A DNA stretch of 5,752 nt. It comes from Acidobacteriaceae bacterium (GTDB lineage: Bacteria; Acidobacteriota; Terriglobia; Terriglobales; Acidobacteriaceae). The DNA lies in assembly GCA_003135315.1 (NCBI GenBank), contig PLBD01000452.1:1-5752 (forward strand), in the 5' to 3' direction. A program made the translations under genes and the position numbers. Positions 1-5,299 of the stretch are shown piece after piece (position 1 is the stretch's first letter; every line of letters starts with the position of its first letter). Below the pieces are notes generated by a model. The model was not told the origin of the DNA. It saw only the letters and a program-made list of their open reading frames with translations, and made no database searches.

Positions 1-850
1 CGCTGGCGCTGGTGGTATAGGCTGCGCCGGTGTGCGGCGTGATGGTCAACGTGCCGGCGATGGTGGAAGCCAGGGTCGCGGTCGTGGTTCCGCTCGTGAT
101 CTGGTTGTACTGGAACTGATGGTTGGCGCCCACATAGAAGCTGCCGGTTGTGGTGTTCGCTTCCAGCGCTGTGGCCGCGGTGGTGCCGCGGTTTTCCGCA
201 TCCGTGATCATCAGGTGGCCGGTGCTGTCCAAAGCCGCTACCAGCCCTGTTCCGGAATTGTTGATGTCGTTGATGACCGCGCCCACCGTGCTGTCGGTGT
301 TCTTCGTGGTGTAAATCGTAGTCGGCGCTGTGCCCGCGCTCTCAATCGTGAGCGTGCCGCTGGTCGCAGTCTGCAGGCCGGCGGCGGTGCCCAGATTGGC
401 GTCAATCTGGTTGTAGTTGGTCTGCCCGCCGGTGAAGATCTGCGAGCCGTTGTAGGTGGTGTTGGTGCCGATACGGTTAATTTCCGCCGCGATCGACTGG
501 AACTCGGCGTCCAGCGCCTGGCGTTGCGAACCGTCGTTGACGGTTCCGTTGGCCGACTCGGTCGCCAGGGTGACCGCGCGGTTCAGCAGGCTGGTTACCT
601 GGGACAGAGCGCCATCGGCGACTTGCAGCTTTCCGACGCCTTCGGTCGCATTCAACGATGACTGGGTCAGTGCCGTGACGTTGGCTTGCAACCCATCCGC
701 AATGGCCAGACCAGCAGCGTCGTCCGCACCGGTATTGATACGCGAACCCGAAGCCAGTTGCTCCAGGGTCTGATTCAAGTTGGTTTGGGTGATCGATAAC
801 TGGTTCTCCGCGGCAAGGGCTGGGATGTTGTTCAGAATACTGATTGCCAT
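1..850 (-). CDS. fliC: Flagellin, N-terminal part (C-terminus beyond left edge)
   Basis: Subunit of the flagellar filament, exported by the flagellar type III apparatus and polymerised outside the cell. The minus strand is open from ATG at 850 through 283 codons to the window edge. Residues 1-142 form the classic D0/D1 N-terminal region: start MAISILNNIPALAAENQLS, then SGSRINTGADDAAGLAIAD (34-52), SANGT (99-103) and an INRIGTNTTYNGSQIF stretch (124-139). From about 165 the variable region contains a flagellin hook IN-type unit (STVGAVINDINNSGTGLVAALD, broken here as 187-198 and 199-208), and a second similar unit seems to begin at 265. By alignment, R91, L95 and E116 correspond to the R90/L94/E114 set of Salmonella flagellin. 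The start is set by AGGAG at 858-862, 7 nt upstream, and by the homology. The C-terminal D1/D0 half is not in the window. Identity is very secure; hook-associated protein 3 is less likely because of the strong flagellin N-terminus. Confidence 0.95.
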   Translation of the reverse strand, partial: MAISILNNIPALAAENQLSITQTNLNQTLEQLASGSRINTGADDAAGLAIADGLQANVTALTQSSLNATEGVGKLQVADGALSQVTSLLNRAVTLATESANGTVNDGSQRQALDAEFQSIAAEINRIGTNTTYNGSQIFTGGQTNYNQIDANLGTAAGLQTATSGTLTIESAGTAPTTIYTTKNTDSTVGAVINDINNSGTGLVAALDSTGHLMITDAENRGTTAATALEANTTTGSFYVGANHQFQYNQITSGTTTATLASTIAGTLTITPHTGAAYTTSAS

Positions 851-955
851 GGGACAGCTCCTCTCATGGTTCCACCTTGCCCGAGCTCGCCAGGAGTTCG
901 TTCCCGCAGGTGCGCTGCCAGGTTTTTCTGACCGGCGGAACCTTTTGCGTGTTCA
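851..955 (-). promoter_or_regulatory. Flagellin mRNA 5' leader with ribosome binding site and possible folding
   Basis: About 105 nt lie between the predicted sigma-28 start point (near 955) and the fliC ATG. The ribosome binding site is AGGAG (858-862 on the minus strand). Upstream, GGUUCCGCC (942-934) can pair with GGUGGAACC (876-868), giving nine pairs including one G-U. A CUCCU at 896-892 can pair with the AGGAG of the ribosome binding site, and AGCUC at 887-883 with GAGCU at 860-856. The elements are seen directly; a regulatory role is inference. Confidence 0.4.
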
Positions 956-961
956 CCCACC

Positions 962-988
962 CTATCGGCGCAGCCGCAACCAGCTTTA
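962..988 (-). promoter_or_regulatory. Sigma-28 (FliA) promoter for fliC
   Basis: On the minus strand TAAAGCTG (988-981) is followed by exactly 11 nt and GCCGATAG (969-962). The enterobacterial FliA consensus is TAAAGTTT-N11-GCCGATAA, so 6/8 and 7/8 positions match with the right spacer. It lies about 110 bp upstream of the flagellin start, the class of gene normally read by sigma-28. Transcription should begin near 955. Confidence 0.78.
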
Positions 989-1084
989 ATCAGGCAGAGA
1001 TGTTTGCCTCCAACACACCCGGCGGCAGGCAACCAGCCACTTCCGGTTAGGAGGGCTTAAGAATCGCTGCGCGGCGTGTGGCTC

Positions 1085-1130
1085 TTAGCTATTAGCTGAC
1101 AGCTAGTTGCTAATTGCTACGCTAATTGCT
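1085..1130. repeat. Degenerate TTAGCTA/TTGCTAA heptamer array
   Basis: The stretch reads as consecutive units of about seven bases: TTAGCTA, TTAGCTG, ACAGCTA, GTTGCTA, ATTGCTA, then CGCTAATTGCT. It is clearly richer in A and T than its surroundings. It includes a perfect inverted repeat TAGCTG-A-CAGCTA (1093-1105), and ATTAGC (1091-1096) can pair with GCTAAT at 1109-1114 or 1121-1126. No T-run follows, so it is not a usual intrinsic terminator. It may be a dispersed intergenic repeat of the genome. Confidence 0.6.
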
Positions 1131-1187
1131 TCTCCTTCAAGCCCTGGCCGACTTTTGCCGATGCTCTCTCTTGATTCACCCCCCGGC

Positions 1188-1194
1188 GGAGGAG
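1188..1194 (+). promoter_or_regulatory. Ribosome binding site that fixes the flbD start
   Basis: GGAGGAG lies 5 nt before the ATG at 1200. It decides against the upstream in-frame start at 1107, which would add 31 residues with no family resemblance and would run through the TAGC repeat array. Confidence 0.85.
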
Positions 1195-1199
1195 TGCGT

Positions 1200-1481
1200 A
1201 TGATCCAGCTCACCCGCTTAAACAATGCACGCCTGGCGGTCAACTGCGACCTGATCAAGTACGTCGAGGAGGCGCCCGACACGGTCCTGACCTTATTGAA
1301 TGGCGAGAAGCTGGTGGTACGCGAGACCACTGAGCAAGTGATTGAGCGAGTGCGCGATTTTCGCCGTTCGGTCCTGATCGCCGATCCGAACCCTGCTTCG
1401 CCTTCCGGAATGCGCGCCAACGCTGCGGACGTGGCATCGGCTGCACCCGCCACCGGCGCGGAAGGACCGCAGCGTGGATAA
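1200..1481 (+). CDS. flbD: FlbD family flagellar protein
   Basis: Small cytoplasmic protein of the FlbD family (the short PF06289-type protein, not the NtrC-like Caulobacter regulator of the same name), regularly found just before motA in flagellar operons; its molecular role is poorly known. The 93-aa product begins MIQLTRLNNARLAVNCDLIK and continues with VEEAPDTVLTLLNGEKLVV (22-40) and ETTEQVIERVRDFRR (42-56). This is the family core: the MI-LTRLN start, a predicted beta-rich centre with an NG turn, and a C-terminal helix. Members are usually 60-80 aa; here residues 65-93 form an Ala/Pro/Gly-rich tail with no visible domain. The start at 1200 is supported by GGAGGAG five bases upstream. Its last 8 nt overlap the start of motA, so the two are probably translated together. 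Confidence 0.9.
   Translation: MIQLTRLNNARLAVNCDLIKYVEEAPDTVLTLLNGEKLVVRETTEQVIERVRDFRRSVLIADPNPASPSGMRANAADVASAAPATGAEGPQRG
1460..1466 (+). promoter_or_regulatory. Ribosome binding site that selects the GTG start of motA
   Basis: GGAAGGA sits inside the flbD coding sequence, 7 nt before GTG at 1474. The nearby in-frame ATG at 1492 has no comparable site, so the GTG is preferred. Confidence 0.75.
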
Positions 1482-2256
1482 GAGCAGCTTCATGGGAGTA
1501 ATCGTCGGCCTGGGGGGGATCATGCTTGGGTTGCTGCTGGAAGGCGGCAAGCTCTCCCAGGTTATACAGCCCACTGCGGCCATTATCGTATTCGGCGGGA
1601 CCATGGGAGCAGTTTTGCTGCAATACCCGATGCCGGTGGTGGCCTCGGCTTTCCGCCGCCTGGTGCAGGTCTTCCTGGAGCGCAAACTGGATCCGCAACG
1701 GACGGTGCAGCAGTTGGTCGTCTTCGCCAACAAGGCGCGCCGCCACGGCATGATTTCCCTCGATGCCGACCTGACATCCCTCAGCGACCCGTTCCTGAAG
1801 CGGGCCCTGATGCTGGCCGTGGACGGCACCGAGCCGCAGGAGCTGCGCAAGATGATGCAGCTGGAGATCGACAATCAAGCCGAATACGAGGACAACATTC
1901 CCAAGGTGTTCGAGTCAGCCGGAGGCTTCGCGCCCACCATCGGCATCATCGGAGCGGTGCTGGGGCTGATCCAGGTGATGCAGCACCTGGACAATATCAA
2001 CGAGGTCGGCAAAGGCATAGCCGTTGCCTTTGTGGCGACCGTCTACGGCGTAGGTTCGGCTAATCTCTTCTTTCTGCCCAGCTCCGGCAAGCTGCGCCTG
2101 CGCATTCGCGAAGAGCAGATCGTCCGCGAGATGACCCTGGAAGGCGTGGTCTCCATTCTGGAAGGGATGAATCCCCGCATGCTGGAGAGCAAGCTGATTG
2201 GGTTCTTGCCGGAATCGCCGAAAGCCAAAACAACCGGGGTAGCCCGTCTGCCATGA
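1474..2256 (+). CDS. motA: Flagellar motor stator protein MotA
   Basis: Inner-membrane stator subunit that, with MotB, couples ion flow to flagellar rotation. The 260-aa product matches the family length and plan: two N-terminal membrane segments (about 6-22 and 33-50), a large cytoplasmic loop (about 55-145) with the RR pair at 89-90 and D97/D99 in the region of the charged residues that contact FliG, and two C-terminal membrane segments (about 151-171 and 181-202). The conserved prolines are present as P154 (FAPTIGIIGAVLGL) and P202 (ANLFFLP). The tail LEGMNPRMLESKLIGFLP (229-246) is also typical. The start is a GTG overlapping the end of flbD by 8 nt and supported by GGAAGGA; ATG 1492 is an alternative six codons in. 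The stop overlaps the motB start as ATGA. Nothing appears broken. Confidence 0.95.
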   Translation: MDKSSFMGVIVGLGGIMLGLLLEGGKLSQVIQPTAAIIVFGGTMGAVLLQYPMPVVASAFRRLVQVFLERKLDPQRTVQQLVVFANKARRHGMISLDADLTSLSDPFLKRALMLAVDGTEPQELRKMMQLEIDNQAEYEDNIPKVFESAGGFAPTIGIIGAVLGLIQVMQHLDNINEVGKGIAVAFVATVYGVGSANLFFLPSSGKLRLRIREEQIVREMTLEGVVSILEGMNPRMLESKLIGFLPESPKAKTTGVARLP

Positions 2257-3176
2257 AAAACCGCACTCGCAGATCGGCCGCGGAAGTGAATCACGAACGC
2301 TGGCTGGTCTCCTACGCCGACTTCGTAACCTTATTGTTCGCTTTCTTCGTTGTTCTGTATGCTTCCGCACAAATCGATAAACAGCGGGCGTCGCGTCTCT
2401 CCGACGCCATCAACTCCGCCTTCCAGCAACTGGGTATTTTCGAAAGAGACGGTCACAAGCCAGGCGAAATCGACCCCAGGATTTCCCTGCCCAGCGCAGT
2501 CAATGGCGCACAGGATTTATCGCGCTGGGCGCCGTCGGGTCAGGAAAAGATGGGCGCCGATCCGAAGAAACAAGACTTCAATGCCATTCGCAGCGAACTG
2601 GAGAAGGCGTTGGCTGCCGAGATCACGCGCAACGAGGTTGCCCTCCACATGGAAGCGGATGGCCTGGTCGTCAGCCTGCGCGAGGCCGGCTTCTTCGACA
2701 GCGGCTCAGCCACCATCAAGCCCGGCGCAGAGGCCGCCTTTGCGCGCGTGGCAAACATCCTGCGCGAGCACTCCTGCTCGGTCAGGATCGAGGGTCACAC
2801 CGATAACGTACCTATCCATACCGCGCAGTTCGCCTCCAACTGGGAGTTGTCCACGGCGCGCTCCACCAGCCTGGTAAAGGCGCTGATTGAGCAATACGGC
2901 GTGCCGTCCGAGCGGCTTTCGGCGGCCGGATACGCTGAGTTCCATCCCGCGGCCAGCAATGCCACGGCGAAAGGCCGGCAACTCAACCGGCGCGTGGATG
3001 TTGTGATCCTGACATCTCCGCGTCAACGCCAGGCAGCAAGTCTGGGCGCTCCCTCAGATAAGGATCCTGCCAAATCTTCGGCCGGCGACGCCGCGGCTTC
3101 CCATCCACCGGCAACCCGCAACGGCCAGTCCGCCGCACCGGACGCCTCAGGCCGAAACTCTGGGCGCAGCGGCTAG
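2253..3176 (+). CDS. motB: Flagellar motor stator protein MotB (OmpA-like peptidoglycan-binding)
   Basis: Stator subunit that anchors the MotA ring to peptidoglycan and carries the ion-binding site. The 307-aa product has a basic cytoplasmic start (1-16), one membrane helix (about 19-39) with the essential aspartate D23 in SYADFVTLLFAFFVVLYASAQ (split: SYADFVTL 20-27), a plug/linker region (about 42-130), and an OmpA-like domain (about 135-255) with IEGHTDNVPI (179-188), NWELSTARS (197-205) and NRRVDVVI (245-252). Residues 256-307 are a Ser/Ala/Pro/Gly-rich, probably disordered tail. The ATG overlaps the motA stop (ATGA), which fits 1:1-type coupling of stator subunits. Ion choice (proton or sodium) cannot be settled from the helix alone. 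The last 30 bp overlap, antisense, the end of the response-regulator gene. Confidence 0.95.
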   Translation: MKNRTRRSAAEVNHERWLVSYADFVTLLFAFFVVLYASAQIDKQRASRLSDAINSAFQQLGIFERDGHKPGEIDPRISLPSAVNGAQDLSRWAPSGQEKMGADPKKQDFNAIRSELEKALAAEITRNEVALHMEADGLVVSLREAGFFDSGSATIKPGAEAAFARVANILREHSCSVRIEGHTDNVPIHTAQFASNWELSTARSTSLVKALIEQYGVPSERLSAAGYAEFHPAASNATAKGRQLNRRVDVVILTSPRQRQAASLGAPSDKDPAKSSAGDAAASHPPATRNGQSAAPDASGRNSGRSG

Positions 3177-3611
3177 CTGATCGCGTGCCGCAGACGCCCG
3201 CAGCGCCTCGCCGATCCGCGTTAGCAGTATGTTCACCGTGAATGGTTTTTGGAGGTGGATCGAGGGTGCACGGCTGACGCCTCGGGCAATATCGTTCTGC
3301 CCGTAGCCCGACATGAAGACGGTGATCAGGTCAGGCTGCATGCTCTCCAAATGAGACGCAAGGTCCGCCCCGTTCATGCCCGGCATCACTACGTCGGTCA
3401 GCAGTACATCGATTCGGTCTGCATACTGGCGCGCCACACGCAGCGCCTCCTTGGCGCTGCCGGACTCCAGCACCACGTAACCGGCGTGCTGCAGCACCTC
3501 GCGAGTGACCTCGCGCACAATCAATTCGTCCTCCACCAGCAGAATCACTGGGGAATTCGCCACGTGCGAACGGGTTGCGCAAATCGGCTCCATCGCTTCC
3601 GCCTTTACCAT
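3147..3611 (-). CDS. Single-domain response regulator (receiver only)
   Basis: Phosphorylatable receiver of two-component signalling, 154 aa from ATG 3611, with no output domain. Signature residues are all present: acidic pair E27/D28 in ILLVEDELIVREVTREVL, phospho-acceptor D73 in LLTDVVMPGMNG, S101 and Y103 in FMSGYG, and K122 in LQKPF. The TDVVMPGMNG and FMSGY wording resembles receivers attached to hybrid PAS histidine kinases more than chemotaxis CheY. About 20 residues precede and about 25 follow the core. The sequence offers adjacent starts GTG 3614 and ATG 3611 behind AGGTGA, and ATG 3590 in the same frame; the first two fit the ribosome binding site best. It is transcribed against motB and overlaps it by 30 bp. 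No partner kinase is in the window, so its pathway is unknown; a motility link is only suggested by position. Confidence 0.88.
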   Translation of the reverse strand: MVKAEAMEPICATRSHVANSPVILLVEDELIVREVTREVLQHAGYVVLESGSAKEALRVARQYADRIDVLLTDVVMPGMNGADLASHLESMQPDLITVFMSGYGQNDIARGVSRAPSIHLQKPFTVNILLTRIGEALRASAARDQLAAAPRVSA

Positions 3612-3770
3612 CACTCACCTGCTATTCGGGCCCAATCAGCGATCACGCTTGAGTAATGCAACTGCGCAGCCATTAGGCAGAAAGAAGGCCGCTTAAGCTA
3701 AGCTGTAGTGGATGGCGCACATACGAAGCAAAGGCGAAAGGTGGCCGCCGGCCGACTTGTCACCTGATCG

Positions 3771-3780
3771 GGAACGTTCC
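3771..3780. promoter_or_regulatory. Perfect 10-bp palindrome GGAACGTTCC
   Basis: GGAACGTTCC is a perfect dyad, 160 bp before the sigma-factor start. It presents GGAAC, the usual -35 core of ECF-sigma promoters, on both strands, or could be an operator for a dimeric regulator. No good ECF -10 element stands at the right distance on either strand, so the role is open. Confidence 0.3.
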
Positions 3781-3844
3781 TTTCGTGGGGCTCCGCTTTG
3801 GGAATGATCGCCGCGCAAACGGGATTTGGGGTGCCCTGCGACAA

Positions 3845-3876
3845 TTGCCCCGACTCGCCGTTGCCCGATGTAGAAT
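3845..3876 (+). promoter_or_regulatory. Candidate promoter for the sigma-factor operon
   Basis: TAGAAT at 3871-3876 matches five of six bases of a housekeeping -10 box, and TTGCCC at 3845-3850 resembles a -35 box. The spacer of 20 nt is longer than the usual 16-18, which lowers confidence. It would start transcription near 3883, about 57 nt before the sigma-factor ATG. Confidence 0.25.
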
Positions 3877-3939
3877 CTCAGTCTGGAAACGGCGCATACT
3901 GATTGCACAATCTGTAAGTAGCTCGTTTGCGTAATACTG

Positions 3940-4503
3940 ATGGGACCCCTCGAACCGAGCCCGTTGAACCGCAGCGATGCCAGTGACGAGATGCGGCTGG
4001 TGGCGCGCATCCGCGCCGGCGATCAGCAGGCTATGTCCGAACTCTACGACCGCTATGGCAAGGTGGTTTACGCGGTGTCGTTGCGGGTCTTGCAGGATAC
4101 GGGCGCGGCCGAGGATGTGTTGCAGGATGTATTCCTTCAGTTGTGGCGCAATCCAGACGCCTTCGACGCCAGCCGCGGTAGTCTGGCGGCATGGCTGGCG
4201 GTCATCGCGCGGCATCGTTCCATCGACCGGCTGCGCAAACGGCGTCCCGAGGTTGATATTGAAGATTGCGTCATCGCCGGCGGCCCTGATTTGCGTGACG
4301 AAACCGAGCGCGCGCTGGTCATCGAGAAAGTACGCGCCGTGCTGGCCGAGATGAATCCTGAACAGAGTAAGTTGTTGGAATTAGCATTCTTTCAGGGGTT
4401 GACGCATACCGAGATTGCGGAGAAGACGGGAGAACCGCTGGGCACCATCAAGACACGAATTCGCAGCGGGCTGCAACTGTTGCGGGCAAAGTTTGCGGGA
4501 TGA
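3940..4503 (+). CDS. ECF-type RNA polymerase sigma factor
   Basis: Directs RNA polymerase to a small regulon when its anti-sigma factor is relieved. The 187-aa product has a region 2 (about 25-101) with AMSELYDRYGKVVYAVSLRV (31-50), AEDVLQDVFLQLWR (57-70) and AWLAVIARHRSIDRLRKRR (84-102), a short linker, and a region 4 (about 125-185) with the helix-turn-helix LTHTEIAEKTGEPLGTIKTR (154-173). No extra C-terminal domain is present. An in-frame stop at 3919-3921 limits the upstream extent; ATG 3940 is the first usual start but has no clear Shine-Dalgarno sequence, and ATG 3991 (residue 18) also leaves region 2 whole. The stop overlaps the next start as ATGA. The RskA-type partner suggests a SigK-like (ECF19-like) group; that subgroup label is inference. 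Confidence 0.93.
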   Translation: MGPLEPSPLNRSDASDEMRLVARIRAGDQQAMSELYDRYGKVVYAVSLRVLQDTGAAEDVLQDVFLQLWRNPDAFDASRGSLAAWLAVIARHRSIDRLRKRRPEVDIEDCVIAGGPDLRDETERALVIEKVRAVLAEMNPEQSKLLELAFFQGLTHTEIAEKTGEPLGTIKTRIRSGLQLLRAKFAG

Positions 4504-5276
4504 AGACACACGAACAATTCGCCGACGATCTGGCGCTCTACGCGCTGGATGAGTTGACGGGCCTCGATCGCGAGGAGCTGGAGGACCACCTGCAGGCCTG
4601 CGCCGCCTGCCGCCGCGAACTGCACGCGCTGCGCGGCGATCTTGGCCTGCTGGGCCTCACCAGCAGCGGCCCCCAGCCTCCCGCGCGCAGCAAAGATCGT
4701 CTGATGCGCGCGATTGCAGCCGAGCCGCGCGGAGTGTCCTTGCCGGAAGCGGCGCCGCGCAAGACATCGTGGTGGGCGTGGGGACCGGCCTTGGCAGCCG
4801 CCGCTCTGCTCTTCGTGGTGGCTGGTTTGTGGCGCGCCAACGTCCGCATGAAGGACGAGCTTGCCGAACTCGGCAATCGCAATCAGGACCAGAGCATTCA
4901 ACTGGAGCAGATGAATCAGCAACTCACGCTGCTGACCTCACCCGACGCGGTACACGTCTCGCTGAATCCGCAGAAAGCGCCGAAGCAGCCCAGCGGCACC
5001 GCCATCTTCAGCCCCTCGCAGAAGCGCATGATCTTTATGGCAAGCAACATGGGGCCGGTCCCTGAGGGCAAGGCTTACGAGTTGTGGATTATCCCCGGCA
5101 CCGGCGCTCCCATCGCCGCCGGCGTCTTCAGGCCCGACGATCACGGCAACGCCATCATGATGGACCACAAGATGCCGGAGGGCGTCGAAGCCAAGGCCTT
5201 CGCCATCACCATCGAAGACCAGCAAGGGTCGGACAAGCCCACCTCGCCGATCGTCATGATGGGAGCGGTAAGCTAG
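4500..5276 (+). CDS. Membrane anti-sigma factor, zinc-finger plus RskA-type domain
   Basis: Likely holds the adjacent ECF sigma factor inactive at the inner membrane and senses the periplasmic or outer side. The 258-aa product has an N-terminal anti-sigma zinc-finger region (about 1-55) with the motif H30-x3-C34-x2-C37 (HLQACAAC) and an upstream His4. A Pro-rich linker (about 57-90) follows, then one membrane helix (about 93-111, WAWGPALAAAALLFVVAGLW), a polar Gln/Glu/Leu-rich segment likely to be coiled coil (about 114-146), and an RskA-type C-terminal domain (about 148-258) with GKAYELWIIPG (190-200), APIAAGVF (203-210) and AKAFAITIED (231-240). The ATGA overlap with the sigma gene is the standard sigma/anti-sigma arrangement and suggests matched synthesis. 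Release in this family goes through proteolysis; no protease gene is in the window. Confidence 0.92.
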   Translation: MKTHEQFADDLALYALDELTGLDREELEDHLQACAACRRELHALRGDLGLLGLTSSGPQPPARSKDRLMRAIAAEPRGVSLPEAAPRKTSWWAWGPALAAAALLFVVAGLWRANVRMKDELAELGNRNQDQSIQLEQMNQQLTLLTSPDAVHVSLNPQKAPKQPSGTAIFSPSQKRMIFMASNMGPVPEGKAYELWIIPGTGAPIAAGVFRPDDHGNAIMMDHKMPEGVEAKAFAITIEDQQGSDKPTSPIVMMGAVS

Positions 5277-5277
5277 C

Positions 5278-5295
5278 GTGCCGTGCCTACGGCAC
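5278..5295. repeat. Hairpin 1 after the anti-sigma gene
   Basis: GTGCCGT-GCCT-ACGGCAC, a perfect 7-bp stem with a 4-nt loop, begins one base after the anti-sigma stop codon. No T-run follows. It may still help end or protect the sigma/anti-sigma transcript, or be a dispersed palindrome. Confidence 0.6.
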
Positions 5296-5299
5296 TCGA

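Larger units (their letters stand above)
851..1199. other. Divergent intergenic region between fliC and flbD
   Basis: This 349-bp stretch has no convincing gene; short open frames in it (for example 832-1032 minus and 844-1050 plus) lack family resemblance. It contains the fliC leader and sigma-28 promoter on the left, a GC-rich unremarkable stretch at about 1000-1080, the TAGC-rich repeat array at 1085-1130, and the flbD ribosome binding site at 1188-1194. No strong promoter for flbD could be recognised: GCCGAT at 1157-1162 resembles a sigma-28 -10 element but has no matching -35. Confidence 0.7.
3612..3939. other. Divergent intergenic region between the response regulator and the sigma factor
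   Basis: A stretch of about 330 bp without a convincing gene; the minus-strand open frames reaching into it (3693-4010 and 3760-4215) are antisense to the sigma-factor start and resemble nothing. It contains GCTTAAGC (3691-3698) followed by TAAGCT, the inverted pair AGGTG/CACCT (3739-3743 and 3761-3765) enclosing GGCC-GCC-GGCC, the palindrome at 3771-3780 and a TAGAAT box at 3871-3876. Promoters for both flanking genes should be here, but none is clear-cut. Confidence 0.65.

Noticed and set aside
32..661. Long plus-strand open frame of 209 codons
   Set aside because: It is antisense to the flagellin gene, whose minus-strand translation is an unmistakable flagellin N-terminus; the plus-strand product is Arg/Gly/Val-rich and resembles no family.
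1145..1159. Possible sigma-54 promoter TGGCCGACTTTTGCC before flbD
   Set aside because: The GG and GC elements are 9 nt apart instead of the strictly required 10, and the bases around them match poorly.
1138..1164. Possible second sigma-28 promoter with GCCGATGC before flbD
   Set aside because: The -10-like box is fair, but the -35 at the right distance (CAAGCCCT) matches only three of eight consensus bases.
1107..1199. Upstream extension of flbD to a start at 1107
   Set aside because: It would begin inside the TAGC repeat, adds no family sequence, and the GGAGGAG site points to ATG 1200.
1255..1878. Minus-strand open frames of about 200 codons opposite flbD and motA
   Set aside because: Shadows of the GC-rich motA/flbD coding sequence; they show no recognisable motif, while the plus frames are clear family members.
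3249..3656. Plus-strand open frame of 135 codons
   Set aside because: Antisense to the response regulator, which keeps every receiver motif on the minus strand.
3693..4215. Minus-strand open frames reaching across the spacer into the sigma gene
   Set aside because: Low-complexity products with no family resemblance, overlapping the well-supported sigma-factor start; not accepted as genes.
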